DNA of 12,832 nt from Candidatus Aminicenantota bacterium (GTDB lineage Bacteria; Acidobacteriota; Aminicenantia; Aminicenantales; UBA4085). The notes beneath the pieces are model-generated. The model was given only the letters and a program-made list of their open reading frames with translations. It was not told where the DNA came from and ran no database searches. The stretch is taken from the NCBI GenBank assembly GCA_003154255.1, contig PMCY01000070.1, positions 3,795-16,626 of the forward strand, written 5' to 3'. This document shows, in pieces, positions 1 to 8,604 of the stretch. Position 1 is the stretch's first letter. Each line of letters begins with the position of its first letter. The translations under genes and the position numbers were made by a program.

Positions 1-789
1 TTGATCAGCCAGCCTTTTGATCAGACCGGCGCCATAGCCGTCCATGAACATATTCTCGTCCCCGCCCGCGCCATGGAAGGCGATGACCAGCGCCGCGGGC
101 TTGAACAAACCGGCCGGAGAAGGCGCGTAAACGCGCAGGGGGATTTCGCGGTCGCCGATTCTCACGACGCGCCAATAATCGCCCGTCCTTCCCTTGAACG
201 GATCGAGGCCCTTCTTTAGCGCGGCCGTTTCGGCCTGGGTCTGCGCCCAAAGCGCCGGCGGATCCATCAGCATCTGGGCCGTATTCTCGGGATCGAACGG
301 TTGGGTCAGAAGACGCAGCCGGGCTTTCACCGCGGCCCGGGCCTGAACGAGCGCGGGCGTCCCGGGCGCCGGCGATTCCAGTTCAGCCAGAAGTCCTTCG
401 GCCCCCGGCCGGAGGATTTCGACTTGTTTGCGGAAGGACGCGAATTCCGGCGCTTTCATCGCGGCGGCTTGCGGATCGATGGAATCGGTCAAGGCGTTGA
501 GCCGCCGCATGGCTTCGCCGAATTGGCGGGTGAAAAAGAGGAGCGTCAGTCCGTCGAACTCACGGTTGACGCGCGCTTCGTCGCCCTGGGCGAGCTTGGC
601 CCCCAGCAGGACCCTCTCGAACCGCAGATAGGCCGCCGCAAATTCCGCCCGGGTGATCTTCGCCGCCGGCACCTGCGCGGCTGCCGACGTCACCGAAAGC
701 GCGGCGGAAAACACCATCCCCAGCAGGAGCCCGGCCGCGGGGATGACCGTGTTCCTTAGCCGTCCTCTTTCATCGATTATTGCCGTCAT
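1..789 (-). CDS. Exported alpha/beta-hydrolase (esterase/depolymerase-like), C-terminus cut by the left edge
   Basis: The frame is open from an ATG at 789-787 to the left edge, giving 263 residues without a stop. GGAG precedes the ATG by 5 bases. A basic start plus a hydrophobic run at residues about 13-38, ending near SAAAQ, looks like a signal peptide. Residues about 45-200 are a charged, probably helical N-terminal region. The hydrolase core begins at about 208 with a beta strand (ALVIAFHGAGGDENMF, residues 233-248). Its HGAGG is the oxyanion-hole motif of serine esterases and PHB-depolymerase / LpqC-like hydrolases. The nucleophile serine, acid and histidine would lie beyond the edge and cannot be checked. 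The gene starts 18 bp after the stop of the transglutaminase-like gene, so the two are probably co-transcribed. The substrate is unknown; an extracytoplasmic ester or peptide is an inference. Confidence 0.8.
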   Translation of the reverse strand, partial: MTAIIDERGRLRNTVIPAAGLLLGMVFSAALSVTSAAAQVPAAKITRAEFAAAYLRFERVLLGAKLAQGDEARVNREFDGLTLLFFTRQFGEAMRRLNALTDSIDPQAAAMKAPEFASFRKQVEILRPGAEGLLAELESPAPGTPALVQARAAVKARLRLLTQPFDPENTAQMLMDPPALWAQTQAETAALKKGLDPFKGRTGDYWRVVRIGDREIPLRVYAPSPAGLFKPAALVIAFHGAGGDENMFMDGYGAGLIKRLADQ

Positions 790-807
790 CCATTCTCCAC
801 GGATCCA

Positions 808-2727
808 TTAAATAGATATCCGGAAGTTCTGGGCCAGAAATTCGACGATCCGTCCGGCATTCCTGCCTTTCGCGATAAGCACCCAGGCTTGGGGACCGTC
901 GGGGACGGCCAGCGCCGCGCGCTCCGCCGTTTCGAAGAAAAGGCCGCGGCGGCCTCCCGCCTTAATGCTCCGTTCTTTACCGCCGGGAACCAGGCGGGCC
1001 AACACCTGGCGCAAGGCCTCCTGCGGGCCCAACCAAGGCATTGGATAGGCCTCCTGAAGCTCCGCCTGCGCGCCTTCCGGGCCCTCCATCCCGACAACCG
1101 TGGCCTCGGGCCAGACGGTATCGAGTTTGATGAATGTCCAGCCCTTCGGCTTCGCAAGCGCGACCCCCAGCCAGGGATTGGCGTAGCGGTCGGCTTCTAT
1201 TTTGTAGGGAGCCGCGTTCTCGGGGACTTCCACGACCCGGCCGCCCGGCCCGGCATAGGCCAGGATCCGGACGTCGATTTGTCCGAGGAGCTGCTGGGTC
1301 GCCCCTCCCGTCAGCGAGCCTCCCCCGGCATAGAGAGAGGACCGCCCCAAATAAAAGCGCGCCGGGTCGGCGGCCTCGGGCCCGACGATGGCCGCGTCGA
1401 GAGGGATCCAGGCGTCTCCGGCGAGGACCTCGGCCCAGGCGTGGCCGCCGAACATACCCAAGGCATAAACGTACCCGATCGCCACGCGGGAGGGAATGCC
1501 GGCGGCGCGGAGAAGCGTGGCCAAAAGAGTGGCGTACCCGACGCATGTCCCGCGCCGATTCTTGAACAATTCCGTTGACGGCGCGAAGGCGATGCCGAGA
1601 TCGAAGTGCATGTTCTCGGATACCCAACGCCTCAGCCTCAAGGCCGCCGGCCACAATTCCGTTTCGTTTCCGACGATCTCTAGGGCGGTCTTCGACAATT
1701 CCGGATCGTCCGATTGGATGTAGGCATTGGGGACCAGAAATTCGCGGTTGGCGTCGGTGACGGCAACAGGGCGGCGCATTTCCGCCGGCGGGACGATGCG
1801 CCGGGTTTCCAGTTCCAGAGTCGCCGCCGTTTTTGCGCCGGCTTTCTGGCTTGGTCCCTCGAATTCAGGCCACTCGTCGGATGCGTCGCGCCGGGTGATT
1901 CTCAGCTTGAGGTAATCGAGCGTCCGGGCCCGGGGCAGGCGGACGTTTGTTTTGATGATCGATCGGGCAAAGATCTCCTCGGGCAGGGATCCCCCGCCGG
2001 CGGCCTGAAGCGCCTGATCCCGCGTGGCGGCAACGATCTGGGCCGTGCCGAAGGGGGTGGGCATTTCCTGGCGGACCGATTCGCGCCGCTCGTCGAGCCA
2101 GGACAGGCTCTTGGCCCCGGCCGCCTCGAGCATCTCTTCCACCTTCAGCGCACGGATCTCGCGTCCTTCGATCAGGAGCGGTTCCCAGGCCAGCGCGGTC
2201 TGGCGGCCCGCTGTGACGCTTTCGGTCTCGGCGGCGAAGGTTTGAAACTCGATATGATCGCCCGGACCTTTGATCTTTTCCAGGGACAGGCGGCGCACGC
2301 CTTCGGGGCCGAGGAGAATCCCCTTATAGGGGATTGTCCGCATATAAGATTTCCCTCCGGCCTCGCTGCGGATCTCGATCTGCCCGTTCCCGATCACGGC
2401 CCGGCTCTTGGTCGACAACATCGAAGCGCGCATCTCGTAGGCGACGCTCAACAGGCGACCCTCGGCGCTCTCCTCGGTCCGGGATAACGATCCGATCTCA
2501 ACCTTGTTCCCGAGGCGGTTGAGCACCATCTTCATCTCGGACTCGCTGACATAAAGGCCCCCCGGACCGCCGGAGGCCGGATCGGAGGATTCACGGACGT
2601 AGCCGACGGGCGTTCCTCCAAGAGTGACGACGAACCATTTTTCGGTCGGCGGGACCGCGGCCGGCGTCATCGCGGCCAGGGCCGCGATGGCCAGAATGAT
2701 GCGAACGAGTGTTGATTCTCTTTTCAT
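808..2727 (-). CDS. Exported transglutaminase-like cysteine protein (639 aa)
   Basis: The ATG at 2727 is preceded by GGAG with a 6-base gap. Residues 1-24 form a signal peptide (MKRE, then a hydrophobic stretch with AAxAAM). Residues about 28-330 are a beta-rich region of unknown function. The transglutaminase core lies at about 355-450: RRGTCVGYATLLATLLRAAG contains the nucleophile C395, GGHAWAEV contains H429, and WIPLDA contains D444. This is the complete Cys-His-Asp triad of the bacterial transglutaminase-like superfamily, whose members are mostly proteases, amidases or uncharacterised rather than true cross-linkers. Residues about 515-639 form a separate C-terminal domain containing a KPKGW motif; I do not recognise it with confidence. 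It is the first gene of a two-gene minus-strand unit with the downstream hydrolase. A sigma-70 promoter at 2749-2777 fits it. The substrate is not predictable from sequence. Confidence 0.9.
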   Translation of the reverse strand: MKRESTLVRIILAIAALAAMTPAAVPPTEKWFVVTLGGTPVGYVRESSDPASGGPGGLYVSESEMKMVLNRLGNKVEIGSLSRTEESAEGRLLSVAYEMRASMLSTKSRAVIGNGQIEIRSEAGGKSYMRTIPYKGILLGPEGVRRLSLEKIKGPGDHIEFQTFAAETESVTAGRQTALAWEPLLIEGREIRALKVEEMLEAAGAKSLSWLDERRESVRQEMPTPFGTAQIVAATRDQALQAAGGGSLPEEIFARSIIKTNVRLPRARTLDYLKLRITRRDASDEWPEFEGPSQKAGAKTAATLELETRRIVPPAEMRRPVAVTDANREFLVPNAYIQSDDPELSKTALEIVGNETELWPAALRLRRWVSENMHFDLGIAFAPSTELFKNRRGTCVGYATLLATLLRAAGIPSRVAIGYVYALGMFGGHAWAEVLAGDAWIPLDAAIVGPEAADPARFYLGRSSLYAGGGSLTGGATQQLLGQIDVRILAYAGPGGRVVEVPENAAPYKIEADRYANPWLGVALAKPKGWTFIKLDTVWPEATVVGMEGPEGAQAELQEAYPMPWLGPQEALRQVLARLVPGGKERSIKAGGRRGLFFETAERAALAVPDGPQAWVLIAKGRNAGRIVEFLAQNFRISI

Positions 2728-2748
2728 GCGATTCTCCGGAGGAATTCC

Positions 2749-2777
2749 ATCTTATGGTCCGGCGGGAGAAACGTCAA
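2749..2777 (-). promoter_or_regulatory. Sigma-70-type promoter for the transglutaminase/hydrolase unit
   Basis: Read on the minus strand, TTGACG (2777-2772) is followed after exactly 17 bases by TAAGAT (2754-2749). These match the sigma-70 consensus at 5 of 6 and 4 of 6 positions. Transcription would start near 2742, giving a leader of about 15 nt that just includes the GGAG ribosome site at 2737-2734. It sits in the 133-bp divergent gap shared with the glycosidase gene. No equally good plus-strand promoter was found there; TTGATT at 2806-2811 has only a poor -10 partner (CAAACT at 2829-2834). Confidence 0.6.
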
Positions 2778-2860
2778 CCGCGCAAGCGGGCCGAGAAGCG
2801 CGGGTTTGATTTCGGCCGGCGTTTCAGACAAACTAGAAAATCCCGCGTCGAGGAGGACCT

Positions 2861-5131
2861 ATGAACCGATCCCGCCGTTGCATTCCCCTATGGCTTCCGG
2901 CCGCCGCCATTCTCATCGCCGCCGTCACCGCCGGGGCGGCCGAAAAACCCGCCGCCGGGTATCTTATCACCGAGGGGCCGCGAGCCGCCCTCTGGTGGGC
3001 CGAGGGCGCCTATAAGGTGATGAAAAACGACCCCGCTCCGGCCACCCTCCGCAAGACGATCGACCTCGATTGCGCCCGCAACGAGTACGAGCCGTTCCTC
3101 CTCGTCCTGGGTCCCAAAACGCGGTTGGACGACGTCCGCATATCCATTTCGGACTTTACGGGAACAACGGGCGGTCGATTGCCGGCCGACGCCGTCCGCG
3201 TGCGACACGTCGAGTATGTCCGGGTGGAAATCCCCACCGACGAAAACGGGGCCGCCGGCTGGTGGCCCGACCCCCTGCCCCCATACGATGGCCCGTTCAC
3301 GGCTCCGGCGAACGAAAACCATCCGCTCTGGATCACCGTTTACGTTCCGGCCTCCGCCGCGCCGGGGGAATACCGAGGGACGATCACGCTGACGGCCGAC
3401 GGCTGGAAGGCCGAAGTCCCGATCCGGCTGCGGATCCGGACTTTCGCCCTCCCCGCCCGTCCGTCCGTGCGCTCGTCGTTCGGGATGCCCACCGATTTCA
3501 TCCGCCGCTACCACAACCTGGAGACCAGGGAAGAGCTGGAGAAGGTCGTCGATCTCTATTACAAAGATTTGGCCGAACACCGGGTTGCTCCGGTCACGCC
3601 CTTCGAGCTCTATCCCATCAAAGTCTCCTTCACCGGAATCCCCTGGGCCGGCGGAGAATTCGTCTCGGAACAGGTCCATTCCGGCAAACGGGCCCTCAAG
3701 ATCGTGGACGACGACGGGACCAAATCCATCGATGCCCGGGCCGAAGCCCCGCTGGCCATTGAAACGGGCGTCCCCTACATATTGAGCTGGTGGGCCAGGA
3801 CGGAAACGGCGGACCAGGACTACACGGTCCTTCTCGAAGCCCTGAACGCCGAAGGCCGCCCGATCCCCGAACGAAACATCCTGAAGATCGCCAAGGGGGG
3901 GGCCGAGTGGAAGCAGGAAACCCTGGACATCAAGAGCTTCGGGCCTCGGGCCGCCGCGGTCCGGCTGCGGCTTTTTCCCGTTTTCCGCAACAATGACGGC
4001 ACGACCGTAGGGACGGCCTGTTTCGACGACATCGTCCTGGCCCGGGCGGACGCGCCGGCCGTCAATCTGCTTTCCGGCGGCGACTTCGAGATGCCGGTCG
4101 AGGCCATGTCCGTCGCGGCCGATTTCGGTGAATTCGATCGGGCCGCCCGCCGCTACCTGGACGAATTCGGTTTCAATTCCTTTCACCTGCCCCTCGAAGG
4201 GTTGGGGACGGGCTCGTTCTATTCCCGCAAGGAAGGGCGGTTCGGGGGCTTCCGCCAGGGGACGCCTGAATACGACAAGCTCCTCAGCCAATATCTCCGC
4301 CAGGTCGAAACCCACCTGGCCCGAAACGGCTGGCTGGGCAAGGAATACATCTATTGGTTCGACGAACCCGATCCCAAGGACTATCCTTTCGTCCGCGAAG
4401 GCATGCTCAATATCCGAAAAAACGCGCCGCGGCTGACCCGCTTCATCACCGAGCACCGGCCCGGCCCGGCCATCATGGACGTCTCGGAAATCGGCTGCAC
4501 GATCTTCGACCGCGTCGATCCCAAGACCGTGGCCGAGCTGGCCCCCAAGGGACGGGAGTTCTGGTCCTATCTTTGCACCGGTCCCAAGAGCCCCTGGGTG
4601 ACGCTCTTCATCGACCACCCCGCCGTCAATCTCCGGATGTGGCTGTGGATGTCCTATGCCTGGGGCTTGAAGGGCATCCTGGTTTGGGAAGCCACATACT
4701 GGAACAGCGGCACCCTCTTCCCCGCCGACATCATGCAGAATCCCTGGGCCGACCCCATGTCCTATACCGTGGGGTACGGAGTGCCCTTCGGCCGGCCCGA
4801 CCACTGGGGCAACGGCGACGGACGATTCCTCTATCCTCCAAACCGCGATCCCGCCCGGGATAAAACCAAGCATTTCGAAGGCCCCGTCGATTCCATCCGC
4901 TGGGAAATCCTGCGCGAAGGGATCGAGGACTACGAATATTTCGTCCTTCTGGAAAAAGCGGCCCGGGGAGCATCCCGAAAGCAGAAGGCGCTGGCCGACG
5001 AAGCCCGGTCCCTGCTCCGATTCCCGGCCTCGCTGTTTACCAGCGGACAAGACTATACAAAGGATCCCAAAGCCCTCCTCGAATATCGGGCCAAGGTCGC
5101 CGACCTGATCGAGAAGCTAGTCCGGAACTAA
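2861..5131 (+). CDS. Exported DUF4091 / GH123-like glycoside hydrolase with nested carbohydrate-binding module (756 aa)
   Basis: The ATG is preceded by a perfect AGGAGG (2851-2856, gap 4). Residues 1-27 are a signal peptide ending in GAA. Residues about 60-195 form an N-terminal beta-sandwich typical of GH123/DUF4091 proteins (RNEYEPFLLVLG at 73-84, YRGTITL at 171-177). The barrel begins at about 203 (RSSFGMPTDF). It is interrupted at about 258-405 by a jelly-roll-like module (SGKRALKIVDD, then LSWWARTE, then CFDDIVLARA) and resumes at about 418. YIYWFDEPDPKDY (497-509) carries D501-E502, which aligns in position and context with the Asp-Glu pair GH123 enzymes use for substrate-assisted catalysis. 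The C-terminal signature SIRWEILREGIEDYEYFVLL (678-697) is characteristic of DUF4091. It probably acts on extracytoplasmic glycans; N-acetylhexosamine specificity is only an inference from GH123. It ends 3 bp from the convergent peptidase gene. Confidence 0.88.
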   Translation: MNRSRRCIPLWLPAAAILIAAVTAGAAEKPAAGYLITEGPRAALWWAEGAYKVMKNDPAPATLRKTIDLDCARNEYEPFLLVLGPKTRLDDVRISISDFTGTTGGRLPADAVRVRHVEYVRVEIPTDENGAAGWWPDPLPPYDGPFTAPANENHPLWITVYVPASAAPGEYRGTITLTADGWKAEVPIRLRIRTFALPARPSVRSSFGMPTDFIRRYHNLETREELEKVVDLYYKDLAEHRVAPVTPFELYPIKVSFTGIPWAGGEFVSEQVHSGKRALKIVDDDGTKSIDARAEAPLAIETGVPYILSWWARTETADQDYTVLLEALNAEGRPIPERNILKIAKGGAEWKQETLDIKSFGPRAAAVRLRLFPVFRNNDGTTVGTACFDDIVLARADAPAVNLLSGGDFEMPVEAMSVAADFGEFDRAARRYLDEFGFNSFHLPLEGLGTGSFYSRKEGRFGGFRQGTPEYDKLLSQYLRQVETHLARNGWLGKEYIYWFDEPDPKDYPFVREGMLNIRKNAPRLTRFITEHRPGPAIMDVSEIGCTIFDRVDPKTVAELAPKGREFWSYLCTGPKSPWVTLFIDHPAVNLRMWLWMSYAWGLKGILVWEATYWNSGTLFPADIMQNPWADPMSYTVGYGVPFGRPDHWGNGDGRFLYPPNRDPARDKTKHFEGPVDSIRWEILREGIEDYEYFVLLEKAARGASRKQKALADEARSLLRFPASLFTSGQDYTKDPKALLEYRAKVADLIEKLVRN

Positions 5132-5134
5132 TAA

Positions 5135-8100
5135 TCATTTTTTTATCAGCTTCAGGGCCTCCACGACGGCCCGGTCGAGCTGGGGATCCTGGCCTCGGAA
5201 CGAGTGGCCGAGGTCGTTGATGACTTTGAAGTCCGGGACCACTCCGCCCATCGTTTCCAGATCCCTGCCGTCGAGAGTGTAACAGCCCCACCAAGGCAGG
5301 CGGAAAGACCCGCCGTTCAGAAGGCCGGCGCTCGTGGTGAATATCAGCCATCCATAAGTCGTGTTCCCGACCACGGGACCGCGCTTGAGGGCTTTGAACC
5401 CGTTCGTCGTCATCTCCCCATCGCTTAAGGTGAACTCGTTGGTGATGATCACGACGGGCTTGTCGGCGAAGCCGAAGGTGGACTGCGGCGTCTCGCCCAA
5501 CCCGCGTTTGCGCCACTTGGCGTAAACCGGCTTCATGAGGGCTTCCAGGACTCGGTCGTGGACGTTGCCGCCGTTGTTGAAGCGCAAATCGAGGATGAGC
5601 CCTTTGCGCGGCACGGCGTCGCGTTCGAGCTCCAGCAGAAAACGGGTCAAGTCCCCCATCCCCATGGCCCGCAGATAAATATAGGCGATCTGGTCGCCGC
5701 CCTGAGCCTTGACCGCCGCGCGGCGGGAGGCGATCCACTCCTCGAGCAGGAGGCGGTTCTCTTCGCCCGCCGAGACGGGCTTGATGAACACGTCGGCCGT
5801 CTTTCGCGTCTGGGCGTTCCGGAAGGTCAGCTTGACCCGCTTGTCCAGCTTGCCGTTGAAATAGCGCCAGAAATTGACCCCGGATTCGAGGAGCTTGCCG
5901 TCCACGGCCAGGAGCTCGTCGCCGGCGGCGACCGATCCCCGCTGGTCATAAAGCGGCCCATCCTTGATCAGCCGGACGAGGGTCGTCCGGCCCCCGTCGA
6001 AAGACCAGACGGCGCCGGCATGGGCGCTGGGTTCGTCGATGCGGGTCGTCCGCGGCATGCTGAAACCCATATGCGAGGAGTTCAGCTCGCCGATCATCAG
6101 GTTGGCGTAATCGGCGAAGTCCTGATCCTCGCGGACTTGTTGGAGGACCGGACGGAAGCGCTCATAAACGGCCTTCCAGTCGGCTTGGTGAAATTTGGCG
6201 TCATAATAATACTGGCCGAGCGTGTAATAGAGCTCGCCCAGCATCTGTTCATAATCACCCGTCTTGTCCACCAGCAGCCGGCTTTCAAAGGCCACGGCGC
6301 GGGTTTTTCCGGAAGCCAGGTCGAGCCGCCCGAGGCGGCCGCCCGTCATGTAGTATAACGTCTCTCCCTTGCGGTCCAGCCGCAGTGAGCGGATTCCCTC
6401 CAGGCCGGCCGGATGCGGCTCGAAGCGGCCGCGCTCCTTCTTTTTGAGGCTGGCCTTCCAGAGGCGGCTGCGGCCGTCCATGAACGAAACGAAAAGGATG
6501 GTCTCGTCCTTGGGCACGAAAACGTAGCTTTGCTCGTCTCCCAAGGTGACGATGACGGACTCGGTTTGACGGTCAAGGTCCTCGAGCTTGAGAACGACCG
6601 GGGCGGGCGCCTTGTCCTCCTTCTTGGGCTCGGCTTTGTCCTTTTCCTCCTCCTTGGCGAAGAGCTTGTCGAAATCGTCCTCATCGAATTCGGGCGGGCG
6701 GGGCTGAAGGAAAAGCCGGTAAAGATCCCACTGGCCGGTGAACTCGGGGAAGCTGTGCCCGGTCCGGTTGGAGCTGAAGAGCAGAGATTTCCCGTCCGCA
6801 GTCCAGAGCGGCGCGCCTTCGTCGTAAGCGGTGTTGGTCAACGCCTCGGTCTTGCCGGAGGCCGCTTCAATGGCCAGGATGTCGTTCTGCCCGTTGCGGG
6901 TGGCCGTGACGGCGATGAAGCGGCTGTCGGGCGACCAGGCGAATTCGTCGGCGAAGCGGCCGCCGAAGTCCATCTCCGCCAGGAGCCGGTCGTCCAGCCC
7001 GCTCGGCCGGATGACGCGCAGCTCCCGGGGACCGCGATAATAAGCGATCCACTGGCCGTCGGGCGAAACCTGCAGAGCGTTCTTGTCCTGGGGCGATTCG
7101 GTGAGCCGCCGGGGCTTCTCATCGCCCAGGGCGGACACGGCGAAGATATCGGGATTTCCGCCGGCGTCGGAGACATAAAAGATCGTCCGCCCCTCCTTGT
7201 CCCAATCGAGGCTGCGTTCGCGCCAGGGTGTGCCGGTCACGTTGCGGGCGTATCCGCCTTCCGAAGAAAGGACAAAGATATCGCCGCGAACGACGGCGGC
7301 GATCTTTTTGCCGTCGGGAGACACGGCGTATTCCGAGACCGGCGCATTCTCGACAAGAAAGGTCCTGTTCTCCTTGGGCTCGGCCGGCGCGTCCACCGCC
7401 ACGGGATGGGATTCGCCCGTGGTCAGATTGGTGAGCCAAAGTCCGAAGTCCTTCTCGTAGACCGCCCAAGGAGATCGGGACGCTACGGACATCCACCGGA
7501 CGTCGCCCTTGTCGAACCGGGTGACCGGGCGGGGGCCCGATCCATCGACGGCGGCCGTCCAGATGTTGTAGGTCCCACTCCGATCGCTGACAAAATAGAA
7601 TCCCCCGCCATCCGCCCGCCAGGCGGGCCAGAAGGCGTTGGCCGGATCGTCGATCACTTTTTTCAAGCCGGGGCCGGGCCGCTCAGCGATCCAGATCTTG
7701 GCCGTGTTCGCTCCTCGATATCCGCGCCTCCACCAGTAGCTGTTCTCTGAGCCCCAGGAGAACAGGACCTTCGTCCCGTCCGGGCTGATGCGGCCGTGCG
7801 ACGCGTAGTTCCAATACGTTTCCAGAAGGGGCGTTTCGTTCCCGCCCTGGATCGGCACCCGGTAAAGGCTTCCGGCGGACGCGCGGTTCGATCGGAAGAC
7901 GACAAACCGGCTGTCGGGGGTGAAGTCGGAAGCGATATCCTCACCGGTATGGAACGTAAGCGGGACGGGCGTCCCCCCGTCCGAGGGAACGATAAAAACA
8001 TCGTTGTTGCCGAAGCGATTGGAGCTGAAAGCGATCCATTTTCCATCGGGAGACCAGATCGGCTCGCGTTCATAAGCCGAATTGTTGGTCAATTGAAGGG

Positions 8101-8284
8101 CCCGGCCCCCTTCAACCGAAACGGTCCAGATGTCCCCCATATAGGAGAAGGCGATACGCCGGCCATCGGGTGAAAGGGAGGGTTGGCGGGCGCCGATAAG
8201 GGGCTTTTCCTGAGCCATAGCGGGAGAAGAGGCGACGAGAAAGGCTAAGAATAGAGCCAAGAATAGATCTGGCAGTCGTTTCAC
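5135..8284 (-). CDS. Exported tricorn-type S41 serine peptidase (1049 aa)
   Basis: This is a homologue of tricorn protease, which degrades oligopeptides. Numbering is from the GTG at 8284. Residues 1-24 are a signal peptide (cleavage after AMA, before Q25), so it should act in the periplasm or at the surface. Residues about 27-525 hold many PD40/beta-propeller repeats with SPDG(K/R) signatures. Residues about 529-562 are a charged Asp/Glu/Lys linker. The PDZ-like domain lies at about 757-800. The S41 catalytic domain has S737-H738 (NSSHMGFS), S954-D955 in ITNEFTLSDGE, and E1010 in GRDLETMGG, corresponding to S745-H746, S965-D966 and E1023 of Thermoplasma tricorn. The set is complete and the length matches the family. 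An in-frame TTG at 8335 would lengthen the protein by 17 residues, but GGAGAG lies 6 bases before the GTG and the -10 element lies between the two starts. Confidence 0.93.
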   Translation of the reverse strand: MKRLPDLFLALFLAFLVASSPAMAQEKPLIGARQPSLSPDGRRIAFSYMGDIWTVSVEGGRALQLTNNSAYEREPIWSPDGKWIAFSSNRFGNNDVFIVPSDGGTPVPLTFHTGEDIASDFTPDSRFVVFRSNRASAGSLYRVPIQGGNETPLLETYWNYASHGRISPDGTKVLFSWGSENSYWWRRGYRGANTAKIWIAERPGPGLKKVIDDPANAFWPAWRADGGGFYFVSDRSGTYNIWTAAVDGSGPRPVTRFDKGDVRWMSVASRSPWAVYEKDFGLWLTNLTTGESHPVAVDAPAEPKENRTFLVENAPVSEYAVSPDGKKIAAVVRGDIFVLSSEGGYARNVTGTPWRERSLDWDKEGRTIFYVSDAGGNPDIFAVSALGDEKPRRLTESPQDKNALQVSPDGQWIAYYRGPRELRVIRPSGLDDRLLAEMDFGGRFADEFAWSPDSRFIAVTATRNGQNDILAIEAASGKTEALTNTAYDEGAPLWTADGKSLLFSSNRTGHSFPEFTGQWDLYRLFLQPRPPEFDEDDFDKLFAKEEEKDKAEPKKEDKAPAPVVLKLEDLDRQTESVIVTLGDEQSYVFVPKDETILFVSFMDGRSRLWKASLKKKERGRFEPHPAGLEGIRSLRLDRKGETLYYMTGGRLGRLDLASGKTRAVAFESRLLVDKTGDYEQMLGELYYTLGQYYYDAKFHQADWKAVYERFRPVLQQVREDQDFADYANLMIGELNSSHMGFSMPRTTRIDEPSAHAGAVWSFDGGRTTLVRLIKDGPLYDQRGSVAAGDELLAVDGKLLESGVNFWRYFNGKLDKRVKLTFRNAQTRKTADVFIKPVSAGEENRLLLEEWIASRRAAVKAQGGDQIAYIYLRAMGMGDLTRFLLELERDAVPRKGLILDLRFNNGGNVHDRVLEALMKPVYAKWRKRGLGETPQSTFGFADKPVVIITNEFTLSDGEMTTNGFKALKRGPVVGNTTYGWLIFTTSAGLLNGGSFRLPWWGCYTLDGRDLETMGGVVPDFKVINDLGHSFRGQDPQLDRAVVEALKLIKK

Positions 8285-8323
8285 GGGAATCTCTCCAAAA
8301 ATGAAATCAAGGCCTGAAAATGG

Positions 8324-8352
8324 ATTATATGGCAAGTCTCCGATTGAAATAA
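8324..8352 (-). promoter_or_regulatory. Candidate promoter of the tricorn-like peptidase gene
   Basis: On the minus strand a perfect TATAAT occupies 8329-8324. A weak -35-like TTATTT lies 17 bases upstream (8352-8347). Transcription would begin near 8317, giving a leader of about 33 nt ahead of the GTG at 8284. The -10 box is convincing, the -35 is not, and the surrounding sequence is AT-rich, so chance boxes are common. Confidence 0.4.
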
Positions 8353-8453
8353 ATACATCGACGAATTCGCGCTGAGAGATTCATGAACAATAAATCTTAT
8401 GGCTCAAGTGGACAATATATGTACATTAATTTCATTTAAGATTCTATTGCGTT

Positions 8454-8511
8454 ATTAATAAACGAGTTATATGTCATACTTATTGAATAAAGCAAATAAT
8501 AGTTTATTAAT
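8454..8511. repeat. 10-bp inverted repeat in the AT-rich region, possible upstream activator sites
   Basis: ATTAATAAAC at 8454-8463 is the exact reverse complement of GTTTATTAAT at 8502-8511, with 38 bp between the arms. The left arm overlaps a perfect 10-bp palindrome, TTATTAATAA (8452-8461). Relative to the predicted start of transcription near 8632 the arms lie at about -178 to -121, the distance range where enhancer sites of sigma-54 activators often sit. Such repeats can arise by chance at 28% GC. Confidence 0.3.
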
Positions 8512-8604
8512 GCCCATATTATGAACGTTATTTATCGCAAAAGCGAACAGCAAGAAAGATTATTATTATATTATATTTAATTAGTTACAACATTATATAG
8601 CTTA

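Noticed and set aside
2731..2746. A CTCCGGAG palindrome over the ribosome site of the transglutaminase-like gene as a regulatory hairpin
   Set aside because: The palindrome has no loop, so it cannot form a stable RNA hairpin, and its flanks are not symmetrical.
2888..5050. A 720-codon open frame antisense to the glycosidase gene
   Set aside because: Its translation is low-complexity, rich in Gly, Pro, Asp and Arg, with no recognisable domain. It mirrors the codon bias of a GC-rich gene whose sense frame has clear motifs and a perfect ribosome site.
8383..8439. An 18-codon ORF (MNNKSYGSSGQYMYINFI) in the AT-rich island with a weak GAGAG before it
   Set aside because: It is too short, lies in low-GC sequence and has no hydrophobic or conserved pattern; chance is the simplest explanation.
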